The notes under the pieces were generated by a model that saw nothing but the letters and a program-made list of their open reading frames with translations, did no database searches and was not told the origin of the DNA. The translations under genes and the position numbers were made by a program. Positions 1 to 8,387 of a stretch of 64,000 bases of DNA are shown piece after piece. The stretch lies in assembly GCA_963798855.1 (NCBI GenBank), contig CAWCUU010000001.1, positions 1,550,001 through 1,614,000 on the forward strand, given 5' to 3'. The stretch's first letter is position 1. Each line of letters starts with the position of its first letter. This DNA is from CAWCUU01 sp963798855. GTDB lineage: Bacteria > Gemmatimonadota > Gemmatimonadetes > Longimicrobiales > RSA9.

Positions 1-195
1 GACCGAAGCGACGATCGCGGAATCGATTCCGTCGAGCCGGAATCCGGACTCCCGGATGAGGCCGCGCATGAGCAGCCCGCTCTCGTCTACCGTCCTGTCG
101 TGGCGCGTCGAGATCCGCCAGTGGTCGGCGAGCGTGCTTCCGTCGAAGAGGCCGATGACGGTCTCGGTGTTTCCGACGTCGAAAGCCAGAATCAT
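1..195 (-). CDS. coaX: Type III pantothenate kinase, N-terminal part (runs off the window)
   Basis: The 65 visible codons begin MILAFDVGNTETVIGLFDG, the phosphate-binding signature of type III pantothenate kinase (ASKHA fold), which phosphorylates pantothenate in the first step of CoA synthesis. The family is normally about 255 residues, so roughly three quarters lies beyond the left edge. The ATG overlaps the birA stop as ATGA, so it is probably translationally coupled as the last visible gene of the secD-to-coaX run. The BirA-CoaX pairing is common in bacteria. Confidence 0.9.
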   Translation of the reverse strand, partial: MILAFDVGNTETVIGLFDGSTLADHWRISTRHDRTVDESGLLMRGLIRESGFRLDGIDSAIVASV

Positions 196-1076
196 TTCGC
201 TGACCCCCTCTCAGGGTTTGGGGCGGCGATCGGTCCGGCGCGTACCGAGCCCGTGATCAGCCGACGCAGGCGTCCATCGCCGGTCCGGATGCGCAGGGCG
301 CCGTCCGGGTCGATTCCCTCCCCGATACCCAGGCGCTCGCCGTTCGCGTCGAGGACGAGGTGCCCGCGCAGCGCGTCGCGGGAGGCGAGGTCGTGCGCGA
401 TGTCGCCGTGCAGAGCACCGACCTCGCCGGAAGCCGCCCGTCTCAACTCGCGCAGCAGCGTGCCGGCGAGCGACGGCCGGCCGATGGACCGGCCCGTGGC
501 CAGCAGCAGCGAGGTCGCGCGCGCCCGCACATCGTCGTCGCTGAAATCGGTTTCGACCAGCGTCACGTTGACGCCAATGCCGACCACCACGAAGCCGGCG
601 GACGATCCCGTCAGCGAAGCTTCGCAGAGAATCCCGGCGACCTTCCGCTCTCCGACCAGCACGTCGTTCGGCCACTCGATGCGTGCGTCCGCTCCGGTCA
701 GGGCCTCGATCGCGTGGGCGACGGCGAGCCCGACCCGCAGCGGCATCGTCCCCAGGATCGGCGGCGGAATCCGCGGGGGTCGAAGGAGGAGCGACATCAG
801 CAGGGCCTTGCCTGCCGGCGCCTGCCAGCGTCGTCCAAGGCGGCCCCGACCGGCGATCTGCTCGTCGGCGATCACCGTCGTCCACGCCGCAGCGCCGGCC
901 TCGGCGAGGGAGCGGGCTGCGTCGTTCGTGGAGCCGACGCTGCGAAGGAGCAGAAGCTGCGGCACGCGCCAGCGCTCGCGCCAGTGCTCGGTCTCACCGC
1001 CCTCCCACTCCTGCAGCGGCTCGCCGGCAGCGGCCCCGGGGTCGGAGCGGCCGTGCGCGCGGATCCGGCCGCTCAC
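192..1076 (-). CDS. birA: Biotin--[acetyl-CoA-carboxylase] ligase, without a DNA-binding domain
   Basis: This enzyme attaches biotin to the carboxyl-carrier protein of acetyl-CoA carboxylase through biotinyl-AMP. The 294-residue product has the biotin/ATP loop GRGRLGRRW at about 76-84, WPNDV at about 135 and the following Lys of KVAGIL. Only about 40 residues precede the catalytic core and they show no winged helix, so this looks like a mono-functional ligase rather than an E. coli-type repressor. The GTG start at 1076 overlaps the nadC stop (GTGA) and the stop overlaps coaX (ATGA). The far N-terminus is weakly conserved, so a slightly later start is possible. Confidence 0.9.
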   Translation of the reverse strand: MSGRIRAHGRSDPGAAAGEPLQEWEGGETEHWRERWRVPQLLLLRSVGSTNDAARSLAEAGAAAWTTVIADEQIAGRGRLGRRWQAPAGKALLMSLLLRPPRIPPPILGTMPLRVGLAVAHAIEALTGADARIEWPNDVLVGERKVAGILCEASLTGSSAGFVVVGIGVNVTLVETDFSDDDVRARATSLLLATGRSIGRPSLAGTLLRELRRAASGEVGALHGDIAHDLASRDALRGHLVLDANGERLGIGEGIDPDGALRIRTGDGRLRRLITGSVRAGPIAAPNPERGSAK

Positions 1077-1921
1077 GCGGGCTCGACCTGCATCGAGAGG
1101 TCGAGCGCCGGTGCCGAATGCGTTAGCGCGCCGACGCTGATGCAGTCGACGTCCGTGGCGGCCACCGACCGGACCCGCTCCAGGGTCATGTTGCCGGACG
1201 CCTCCAGAGTCACGCGTCCGACGGCCCGCGCGAGCCCCACCGTTCGTCGTATGGAATCGAGCTCCATGTTGTCGAGCAGCAGCCGACGGCACCCGGCGTC
1301 CAGCGCCTCTACGGCCTGCTCCGGCGTGCGGACCTCGATCTCGACGGGAAGGGCCTCGTCGTTGGCGGCCCGGACGGCGACGAGTGAGGCGCGGATGCCG
1401 CCGGCCTGTGCGATGTGGTTCTCCTTGATGAGCACCATTTCGCTGAGGCCGCGTCGGTGATTGACGCCGCCACCGGCCCGCACCGCGGCCTTCTCCAGCG
1501 CCCTCAGGCCCGGCGTCGTCTTGCGCGTGTCGAGGATCGCGACGCCGGTACCGTCCACGGCATCGACGTACGCCCGGGTAAGGGTGGCGACGCCGGAGAG
1601 GTGCTGCAGGAAGTTGAGCGCGGTGCGCTCGCCGGTAAGCAGAGCGCGGGCCGGACCCTCGAGGTCGAGGACGAGGTCGCCGGGTACGACCGTCCCACCG
1701 TCCGGCACCTCGACCCGCACCCGGACGTCGGCATCCAGCCGGCGGAACACGGCCGCGGCCACCGCCGTTCCTGCGATCACGCCCGCCGCCTTCGAGATGA
1801 TTCGGGCCTTCGCGCGCGATTCCGCGGAGACCGTCCACAGCGTCGTCCGATCCCCGTCCCCGACGTCCTCGGCGAGCGCCTCGTCGACGAGGGCGAGCCA
1901 CTCCTGCCGTGCCGGGCTCAT
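1073..1921 (-). CDS. nadC: Nicotinate-nucleotide pyrophosphorylase (quinolinate phosphoribosyltransferase)
   Basis: NadC converts quinolinate and PRPP to nicotinate mononucleotide in de novo NAD synthesis. The 282-residue protein has the family length. It contains DTRKTTPGLR followed by EKAAVRAGGGVNHR (substrate and PRPP contacts), VLIKENH, and the TIM-barrel motifs EIEVRTPEQ, LLDNM and EASGNM. The ATG at 1921 overlaps the uppP stop (ATGA). No nadA or nadB lies in the window. Confidence 0.96.
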   Translation of the reverse strand: MSPARQEWLALVDEALAEDVGDGDRTTLWTVSAESRAKARIISKAAGVIAGTAVAAAVFRRLDADVRVRVEVPDGGTVVPGDLVLDLEGPARALLTGERTALNFLQHLSGVATLTRAYVDAVDGTGVAILDTRKTTPGLRALEKAAVRAGGGVNHRRGLSEMVLIKENHIAQAGGIRASLVAVRAANDEALPVEIEVRTPEQAVEALDAGCRRLLLDNMELDSIRRTVGLARAVGRVTLEASGNMTLERVRSVAATDVDCISVGALTHSAPALDLSMQVEPA

Positions 1922-2712
1922 CGCCCGATCATGATCCAGGCCAGGAAGAGCAGGCCGACCGGCCACAGGTAGTACGCGAAGCGGTGGAACTCCTGCTTGC
2001 GCAGCAGCCAGACGAGCGCCTCGATGGCGATGATGCCCGCGATCAGTGACGTGAGGAAGCCGACGATCAGGTGCCCGACCCCTATGGTGGCGACGTCGGC
2101 GCCCACGTCCTTGGTCTGGAGCAGCGCAGCGCCGGCGATGGCGGGCACGGACATGAGGAAGGAGAATTCGGCCGCCGCTGCGCCGCGCAGCCCGCCCCAC
2201 AGGCCGGTCGCGATCGTCGAACCCGAGCGCGAGATGCCGGGCAGGATCGCGAACGACTGCGCGACCCCGATCGCGAACGCGAGCCCCCAGCCGGGAACGC
2301 TGCGGGCCGCCGGCCGCTCCTTTTCGACGTACCGGGTGGACCAGAGGATCCCGCCGGTGACGATCAGCATGATCCCGGTGATCACCGGCGCCTTGAATGC
2401 CGCCTCAATGGTGTCCTGCAGGGTGAAGCCGACGATCGCCGCCGGCACGCTCGCGAGCACGAGCAGCGCGATGTAGCGTAGCGCGTCCGGGTCCCGGCGG
2501 ATCAGCCCGATGACCAGCGAGGCGAGCTTGCGGCGATATACGATGAGCACGGAGAGCAGCGTCCCGACGTGCAGCGTGACCTCCAGGAAGACTCCCGGCT
2601 CGCTTACGTGAAGCAGCTGTTGTGCGATGACGAGGTGCCCGGAGCTGGAGACCGGCAGGAACTCGGTCAGGCCCTGGACCAGGCCGAGGACGACGGCGTC
2701 GAAATAGGTCAC
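1918..2712 (-). CDS. uppP: Undecaprenyl-diphosphatase (BacA/UppP family)
   Basis: This inner-membrane enzyme dephosphorylates undecaprenyl diphosphate so that the lipid carrier of peptidoglycan synthesis can be recycled. The 264-residue, strongly hydrophobic protein has both signatures: GLTEFLPVSSSGHL near the N-terminus, with the catalytic Glu and Ser/His, and PGISRSGSTIATG near residue 165. Length and about seven to eight membrane segments fit the family. The GTG start at 2712 overlaps the bshA stop (GTGA). Confidence 0.96.
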   Translation of the reverse strand: MTYFDAVVLGLVQGLTEFLPVSSSGHLVIAQQLLHVSEPGVFLEVTLHVGTLLSVLIVYRRKLASLVIGLIRRDPDALRYIALLVLASVPAAIVGFTLQDTIEAAFKAPVITGIMLIVTGGILWSTRYVEKERPAARSVPGWGLAFAIGVAQSFAILPGISRSGSTIATGLWGGLRGAAAAEFSFLMSVPAIAGAALLQTKDVGADVATIGVGHLIVGFLTSLIAGIIAIEALVWLLRKQEFHRFAYYLWPVGLLFLAWIMIGR

Positions 2713-3830
2713 CCGGCCAGCACCTCCTCGTAGTAGCGCTCGTAGATCGGCACGATCTCTTCCGCATCGAAACGGCTCGCCGCGGCGCGTGCAGCTCCAC
2801 TGGCCTCCCGCCAGCGCTCCTTGTCGGCCAGCAGCTCGATGCCCGCTCGGGCCATGCCGTCGGTGTCGCCGAGGTCAAGGAGACGGCCCGCGAGGCCATC
2901 CGGCACGACCTCCGACACGCCGCCGACGTCGCTCGCCACGACCGGCACGCCACAGGCCATCGCCTCCAGCGCGACCAGACCGAAGGACTCCGACTCGCTG
3001 GGCAGCAGGAAAAGGTCGGCGCAGGCCAGCAGCTCGGCCACCGACTCCTGCTTGCCGAGGAAGACGACCCGCTCGGCGACGCGCTCCTCTTCCGCCGTCT
3101 GCTGCGCTCTTCCACGCTCGGGTCCGTCGCCCACCAGCACGAGCCGGGCCGGAACCTCCCGCGCGATGTGCGCGAAAACGCGCACGACTTCGTCCACCCG
3201 CTTGACCGGTCGAAAGTTCGAGATGTGCATCACGATCTTCTCATCGCCCTCCGCGAAGCTCGATCGGTGACACGGCTGCCGGTCGCGGTTGTAGCGCTCG
3301 AGGTCGACGAAGTTCGGGATCACCCGGATGTCGTCCTGCGGCGTGCCGAATACGCGAACGGTTTCGCGCTTCAGGTACTCGGAAACGGCCGTCACTCCAT
3401 CGGAGCGGGCGATCGAGAAGCGGGTGATCTCGCGGAACGAGGGGTCCTGACCGATGAGCGTGATGTCCGTTCCGTGCAGCGTCGTGACGACGCGGACACG
3501 TCCGTCGCCGAGCATCTCGCGGGCGATCCACGCCGACGTCGCGTGCGGCACGGCATAGTGCGCGTGCAAGATGTCGAGCTTGCGTCGGACGGCCGTGTTG
3601 TGCATGGCCGCCGCGAGCGCGAGGCTGTAGGGCGGGTGCTCGAAGAGCGGGTGGGAGGGAAGCTCGACCTCGTGGTAGAAGACGCGCTCCACGAAGTACG
3701 GGAGGCGGAACGGCTGGGCGTAGGTGATGAAGTGCACCTCGTGCCCGCGCTCCGCGAGCGCGAGGCCCAGCTCGGTGGCCACCGCGCCGGATCCGCCGTA
3801 GACGGGGTAGCAGGCGATGCCGATTCTCAG
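2709..3830 (-). CDS. bshA: N-acetyl-alpha-D-glucosaminyl L-malate synthase (bacillithiol synthesis)
   Basis: BshA joins UDP-GlcNAc and L-malate in the first step of bacillithiol synthesis. The GT4 glycosyltransferase has the BshA-type start RIGIACYPVYGGSGAVATEL, then LHAHYAVPHA, TTLHGTDITLIG, an SNFRPVKR donor-site motif and the ESFGLVALEAMACGVPVV Glu-x7-Glu motif. The predicted length is 373 residues, close to the family. No ATG, GTG or TTG lies near the conserved N-terminus in this frame. The best start is CTG at 3830, which overlaps the miaA stop as CTGA in the same way as its neighbours. No bshB or bshC is seen nearby. Confidence 0.9.
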   Translation of the reverse strand: MRIGIACYPVYGGSGAVATELGLALAERGHEVHFITYAQPFRLPYFVERVFYHEVELPSHPLFEHPPYSLALAAAMHNTAVRRKLDILHAHYAVPHATSAWIAREMLGDGRVRVVTTLHGTDITLIGQDPSFREITRFSIARSDGVTAVSEYLKRETVRVFGTPQDDIRVIPNFVDLERYNRDRQPCHRSSFAEGDEKIVMHISNFRPVKRVDEVVRVFAHIAREVPARLVLVGDGPERGRAQQTAEEERVAERVVFLGKQESVAELLACADLFLLPSESESFGLVALEAMACGVPVVASDVGGVSEVVPDGLAGRLLDLGDTDGMARAGIELLADKERWREASGAARAAASRFDAEEIVPIYERYYEEVLAG

Positions 3831-4771
3831 GGTGTCCGCTCCTCTTCCCAGGTCCGCACGACGCGCTCCGCAAGTTCGGACGCCGGCAGCGTTCCGTCCA
3901 GCCGGATCGCGCCCGCCGGGAGCTGATGCCGGAACCAGGTGATCTGCCGGCGGGCGTAGCGGCGCGTCTCGCGCTGAATACGCTCGACCGCGCCCGCGAG
4001 GTCCACCTCTCCGTTCAGAAACGCGACGATCTGCCGATATCCCGTCGCGCTCAAGCCGGGGGCATCGGCTGGAACGCCGGCCCGCAGCAGGCGGCGGACC
4101 TCGTCGATCAGGCCCTCGTCCAGCATCCGGTCCACGCGGTCGTCGATGCGCCGGTACAGCTCCGCCCTGGGCAGCTCGAGCACGAAGACGAGAAGCTGGA
4201 CCGCCGCCTCCCGCGGGGCTGCGTGCCGGTGCCACCACGGGAGTGACCGGCCGGTGAGCAGGGCCACCTCGAGCGCCCGCAGCACGCGTTGCGAGCCGCC
4301 GCCGTGATGCAGCCGTCGCGCGGACTCGGGATCCAGCCGCTCGAGCCAGGCGCGACGGAGCTGCGCCGGCATCGCGTTCAGCCAGTGGCGCAGCCGCTCC
4401 CGGCTCCCGGGAGGAAGCTCGGGCTCGTCGAAGAGCGGGTCGATCAGCGCCCGCAGGAAGAAGCCGGTCCCGCCCACCAGCAGGGGCACGTGCCGCCGGC
4501 CACGGATCTCCCCGATCCAGCCGCGGGCGTCGCGCGCGAAGCGTCCGGCGCTATAGCGCTCGGTCGGCTCGACGAGGTCGAGGCCGTGATGGGGGACACG
4601 ATCTCGCGCCTCCGCGTCCGCCTTCGCGGTTCCGATGTCCATGCCGCGGTACACCTGCCGCGAGTCGAGCGAGATGATCTCGCCGCGGATACGGTCGGCG
4701 ATCTCCATCCCCAGCAGCGTCTTCCCGGTTGCGGTGGCGCCGACCAGCGCCAGCCCTTCGGCCTCAGCCAT
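3827..4771 (-). CDS. miaA: tRNA dimethylallyltransferase
   Basis: MiaA adds a dimethylallyl group to N6 of A37 in tRNAs that read UNN codons. The 314-residue protein has the P-loop GATATGKT at about 11-18, the SLDSRQVYRGMDIGTAK motif, PHHGLDLVEP and LLVGGTGFFLRAL, plus a C-terminal tRNA-contacting section ending in RYARRQITWFRHQ. The start lies eight nucleotides inside the 3' end of mutL; the mutL-miaA order is common in bacteria. Confidence 0.96.
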   Translation of the reverse strand: MAEAEGLALVGATATGKTLLGMEIADRIRGEIISLDSRQVYRGMDIGTAKADAEARDRVPHHGLDLVEPTERYSAGRFARDARGWIGEIRGRRHVPLLVGGTGFFLRALIDPLFDEPELPPGSRERLRHWLNAMPAQLRRAWLERLDPESARRLHHGGGSQRVLRALEVALLTGRSLPWWHRHAAPREAAVQLLVFVLELPRAELYRRIDDRVDRMLDEGLIDEVRRLLRAGVPADAPGLSATGYRQIVAFLNGEVDLAGAVERIQRETRRYARRQITWFRHQLPAGAIRLDGTLPASELAERVVRTWEEERTP

Positions 4772-6572
4772 GGCGGCCGAAGCGCCGCTCCAGCTCGCCG
4801 AGCGACAGCCGGATCACCGTGGGGCGACCATGCACATCGTGGTACGGCAGCGCGGTCGCGAACAACCGGTCGAAGAGCTCACGCATCTCGTCTGCGCCGA
4901 GCCTCTGGCCGGCCTTGATCGCGGCCTTGCAGGCGAACGTCGATGCGATGCGCTCGTGCTGGTTCTTGGCCGCGCGACTCAGCTCGCTGCCCGCCGCCAG
5001 CTCGGCCACCATGTCTCGCAGGCAGCGCTCGGCGTCGAACCAGGGGTGGGGATCCGGCACCGCCTGCACCAGCACGGTCCGGCCGCCGAACGCCTCGAGC
5101 TCGAAGCCGACCTGGCGGAAGAGCTGCGCGTTCTCCTCGAACACCCCGTACTCAGCGGGCGCCAGGCGCAGCGTGATCGGGAAGAGCAGCCGCTGGCTCG
5201 GCAGGCCTCCGGCCGAGAACGCGTCCATCATCTGCTGGAACAGGATGCGCTCATGGGCCGAATGCTGATCGATGATGATCAGTCCGCTGCGCGTCTCGGC
5301 GCAAATGTAGCTGCTGTGCAGCTGCCAGAGCAGCGGCGAGGCGCGACCGGGCTCCGATCCGGGGGCCGCCTCGGTCGTGGAGGCGCCCTCGTCCCGCTCG
5401 GGTCCGCGCTCGCCGATATCCTCCGCGGTCTCGTGCGGGGCGGGCGCCGAGACGAACAGCGAGAACTGCGAGCGGCCCGAGGGCGCCGCTTCCGGCGGGC
5501 TCGCGCCGCGACCGGGCGGCAGCGTGGACGGTGCGGGTCGGGACAGGCGAGGCAGCGACGTCCGGTCGAGGGGTGCCGCGCTCTCCAGGGTGCCGAGGGC
5601 GTCGCGGATCGCGTCCTCGACCGCGGCCTCGATCGCGCCGCGGTCGCGAAACTTCACTTCCGCCTTCGCGGGGTGGACGTTCACGTCCACGGCGTCGGGC
5701 TCCACATCGATGTAGAGCAGGAGCGAAGGGCGGGCACCGTGTGGCACGGTCGTGCGGTAGGCGCGTTCGGCCGCCGCGACGAGGAAGCGGTCGCGGAAGG
5801 GACGGCCTGCGACGAAGAAGTGAACGCGCCGGGGCCCCGTTCCGGCCGCATCCGGCCGGTCGACCAGGCCACCGACCGTGATGCCGCGGCGGCGCAGCGC
5901 CACAGGCAGGAAGCGGCCGGCCGTCTCCTCGCCCCATAGGCCGGCGGCACGGCTTTCGAGGTCGGCGACGGTCGGCAGATCGAGCAGCTCTCGCCCGTTG
6001 GACTCGAGCCGGAACGCCGCCGAGAGGTTGGCCAGCGCGAGTGACGTGACGGATTCGGCGACCGCGCGTGTCTCCACCGCCGCGCTCTTCAGGAACTTCG
6101 AGCGGGCGGGGACGTTGAAGAAGAGGTTACGTACCGAGATCGTCGTCCCCGCCTGGCGCGCGCACTCTTCGGCTCCCTGGATGCGTCCCCCCGCGACGCG
6201 GATGCGCGTGCCGACGTCGCCCGGCTCGGCAGTTTCCAGCACGAATCGGGAGACCGCCGCGATGGACGGCAGCGCCTCGCCTCGGAAGCCGAAAGTGCGG
6301 ACGCCTCGAAGATCCTCCGCATCGACGATCTTGCTCGTGGCATGCCTGTCGAGCGCCAGCAGCGCGTCGTCGCGATCCATCCCCGTGCCGTCGTCCGCGA
6401 CGCGGATCTCCGTCTTTCCGCCATTGCGGACGGACACCTCGATGCGGGTCGCAGCGGCGTCGAGCGCGTTCTCGACGAGCTCCTTCACCACGGAAGCGGG
6501 TCGCTCGACCACTTCCCCGGCCGCGATCTGGTTGACCAGCGCGTCGGGGAGCACGCGGATCCGGCGTGTCAC
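4764..6572 (-). CDS. mutL: DNA mismatch repair protein MutL
   Basis: MutL couples mismatch recognition by MutS to strand incision. The 602-residue protein has the GHKL ATPase motifs QIAAGEVVERPASVVKELVE (with the catalytic Glu), DDGTGM and FGFRGEALPSI, then a variable linker and a C-terminal dimerization domain. In that domain the endonuclease motif DQHA-x2-E-x4-E is imperfect: it reads DQHSAHERILFQ, with Gln in place of the last Glu. The CPHGRP motif is replaced by DVHGRP. Nicking activity is therefore uncertain. The GTG start at 6572 overlaps the tatD stop. Confidence 0.95.
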   Translation of the reverse strand: MTRRIRVLPDALVNQIAAGEVVERPASVVKELVENALDAAATRIEVSVRNGGKTEIRVADDGTGMDRDDALLALDRHATSKIVDAEDLRGVRTFGFRGEALPSIAAVSRFVLETAEPGDVGTRIRVAGGRIQGAEECARQAGTTISVRNLFFNVPARSKFLKSAAVETRAVAESVTSLALANLSAAFRLESNGRELLDLPTVADLESRAAGLWGEETAGRFLPVALRRRGITVGGLVDRPDAAGTGPRRVHFFVAGRPFRDRFLVAAAERAYRTTVPHGARPSLLLYIDVEPDAVDVNVHPAKAEVKFRDRGAIEAAVEDAIRDALGTLESAAPLDRTSLPRLSRPAPSTLPPGRGASPPEAAPSGRSQFSLFVSAPAPHETAEDIGERGPERDEGASTTEAAPGSEPGRASPLLWQLHSSYICAETRSGLIIIDQHSAHERILFQQMMDAFSAGGLPSQRLLFPITLRLAPAEYGVFEENAQLFRQVGFELEAFGGRTVLVQAVPDPHPWFDAERCLRDMVAELAAGSELSRAAKNQHERIASTFACKAAIKAGQRLGADEMRELFDRLFATALPYHDVHGRPTVIRLSLGELERRFGRHG

Positions 6573-7339
6573 GCGGGCGCCTCCAGACCGTAGAAGCGTC
6601 TCGCGTTCTGCGTCGTTCGCAGGCCGATGGATTCGACGCTTTCCCCCAGAAGCTGCGCAATGACGGCGGCAACCCGCACCACGAAGGCGGGCTCGTTGCG
6701 CTTGCCGCGGTGAGGGGCCGGGGCAAGGTACGGGCTGTCCGTCTCGATCAGCAGACGGTCCGCCGGGACCTGCCGCAGCAGCGCCGCGGCGCCCCAGCTG
6801 CGGAAGGTCACCATGCCGGAGAACGATACATACCAGCCGTTGCGCAGAGCCGCCTCGAGAAGCGAAGGCCCTCCGGCGAAGCAGTGCAGCACGCCGTTGA
6901 CTTCGGCAGCCGCCTCCTCGACCATCGCCGCGGTGTCCGCATCGGCATCGCGGGAGTGGACCACGAGCGGCTTGGCCACGCTGCGGGCGAGTTCCAGGTG
7001 GCGGGCGAACGCCCGCCGCTGCACGTCCCTCGGCGCGTTGTCGTAGTGGTAATCGAGACCGGTCTCGCCGACCGCCACGACCTCGGATCTCGCGAGCAGC
7101 CCGGCGACGCGCGCGAGATCTTCGGGGCCGGCGCCCGCCACTTCGTGCGGGTGGATGCCCGCCGTGGCCCGGATCCCCTCGTGCGTGACGCTCAGCTCGA
7201 GCGCGGCCGCGGCGTCCTCTGCGCTCGAAGCCACGGTTACGAGCTCGCGCACGTCCGCTTCGCGGGCGCGCCGCAGCACGGCGACGAGGTCGCCCTCGAA
7301 GCGGCCGTCCGTCAGGTGGCAGTGCGAGTCGAAGAACAT
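6569..7339 (-). CDS. tatD: TatD-family metal-dependent hydrolase/DNase
   Basis: TatD enzymes are two-metal TIM-barrel nucleases. The 256-residue product shows the metal ligands in order: DSHCHL at the N-terminus, GIHPHE, GETGLDYH, HSRDAD, HCFAG and ETDSPYLAP. The ATG at 7339 was preferred over an in-frame upstream start at 7384 because MFFDSHCHL matches the family start and the extra 15 residues do not. It sits 82 bp downstream of secF and overlaps mutL, so it probably belongs to the same transcript. Confidence 0.9.
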   Translation of the reverse strand: MFFDSHCHLTDGRFEGDLVAVLRRAREADVRELVTVASSAEDAAAALELSVTHEGIRATAGIHPHEVAGAGPEDLARVAGLLARSEVVAVGETGLDYHYDNAPRDVQRRAFARHLELARSVAKPLVVHSRDADADTAAMVEEAAAEVNGVLHCFAGGPSLLEAALRNGWYVSFSGMVTFRSWGAAALLRQVPADRLLIETDSPYLAPAPHRGKRNEPAFVVRVAAVIAQLLGESVESIGLRTTQNARRFYGLEAPA

Positions 7340-7421
7340 TCCGTTCCCATGGCCGGAAAAGAGGCGAGCCGCCCCGGGTCGCACCCGCGGCGGCTCGCCC
7401 CAGCGTCTGTCCGGGCGAGGC

Positions 7422-8387
7422 TCAGGCGCTGGCGCGGGCGCGCGGCGTCCGCTGGCTTCGCCGGGTGCCGCCGGACTTCTTCTGCCCCCAGCGTCGCTCG
7501 ATCTCGAGCAGCGCGGGCGACGCGATGAAGATCGAGGAGTAGGTCCCGAAGACGATGCCGATGATCAGGATCAGCGCGAACTGGCGGATGATGCCGCCGC
7601 CGAGGATGAACAGCGCGAGCAGCGTGGCGACCGTGGTGCCGGCGGTCAGGACGGTGCGCGGAAGCGTCTCGTTGATCGAGCGGTTCAGCACCGCATGCGT
7701 GTCCTCCCGGCGCCCGGTGGTCTTCAGGTTCTCGCGGATGCGGTCGAAGACGATGATCGTGTCGTTCAGCGAGTAGCCGATGATCGTGAGCACCGCGGCG
7801 ACGGTCGTCAGCGAGACGTCGAGCTGGAAGCCCGCGATCAGACACATCGTCAGGATGATGTCGTGGAACGTCGCAATCACCGCGGCGACGCCGAATCGCC
7901 ATTCGAAGCGGAACGCCAGGTAGACGAGGGTGAACGCGAAAGAGAGCAGCACGGCAAGCAGAGCCTTCTCCTGCAGCTCGCTGCCGATCTTCGGGCCGAC
8001 GGCCTCGCGCCGCTCGATCTCGAAGGAGTTCGCGGGGTAGTGCTGGCCGATCGCACCGACGATCTCGTCACCGACGTTCTCGGTCCCTTCCACGAACTGG
8101 GGTGCGCGAATGAGGTACTCGTTGGCCTCGCCGAAGCGGGTGACCTCTGTGCCCGGCACGGCGCTCGAGACGATGCCGCGCAGCTCGCTGACGGTCGTCG
8201 GCTGCGTGAAGCGCACCTGGACCAGCGTGCCGCCGGTGAAGTCGACGCCGTAGTTCAGCCAGGAGCCGCGGCTGACCTGCCAGAAGATCGCGCTGGCAAT
8301 GCCCAGCACCAGCAGAGTGCCGCTGGCCACATAGGCGATACGGCGCCACCCGATGAAGTCATACTTCGCGTTCTTGAACAGTCGCAT
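7422..8387 (-). CDS. secF: Protein translocase subunit SecF
   Basis: SecF works with SecD to drive late steps of Sec export using the proton gradient. The 321-residue protein has one membrane segment near residues 17-37, the SecF motif YGVDFTGGTLVQVRF, a periplasmic domain, and a C-terminal five-helix bundle with IGYSLNDTIIVFDRIREN. The C-terminus is basic (KKSGGTRRSQRTPR). It overlaps the 3' end of secD by 29 nt. Confidence 0.97.
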   Translation of the reverse strand: MRLFKNAKYDFIGWRRIAYVASGTLLVLGIASAIFWQVSRGSWLNYGVDFTGGTLVQVRFTQPTTVSELRGIVSSAVPGTEVTRFGEANEYLIRAPQFVEGTENVGDEIVGAIGQHYPANSFEIERREAVGPKIGSELQEKALLAVLLSFAFTLVYLAFRFEWRFGVAAVIATFHDIILTMCLIAGFQLDVSLTTVAAVLTIIGYSLNDTIIVFDRIRENLKTTGRREDTHAVLNRSINETLPRTVLTAGTTVATLLALFILGGGIIRQFALILIIGIVFGTYSSIFIASPALLEIERRWGQKKSGGTRRSQRTPRARASA

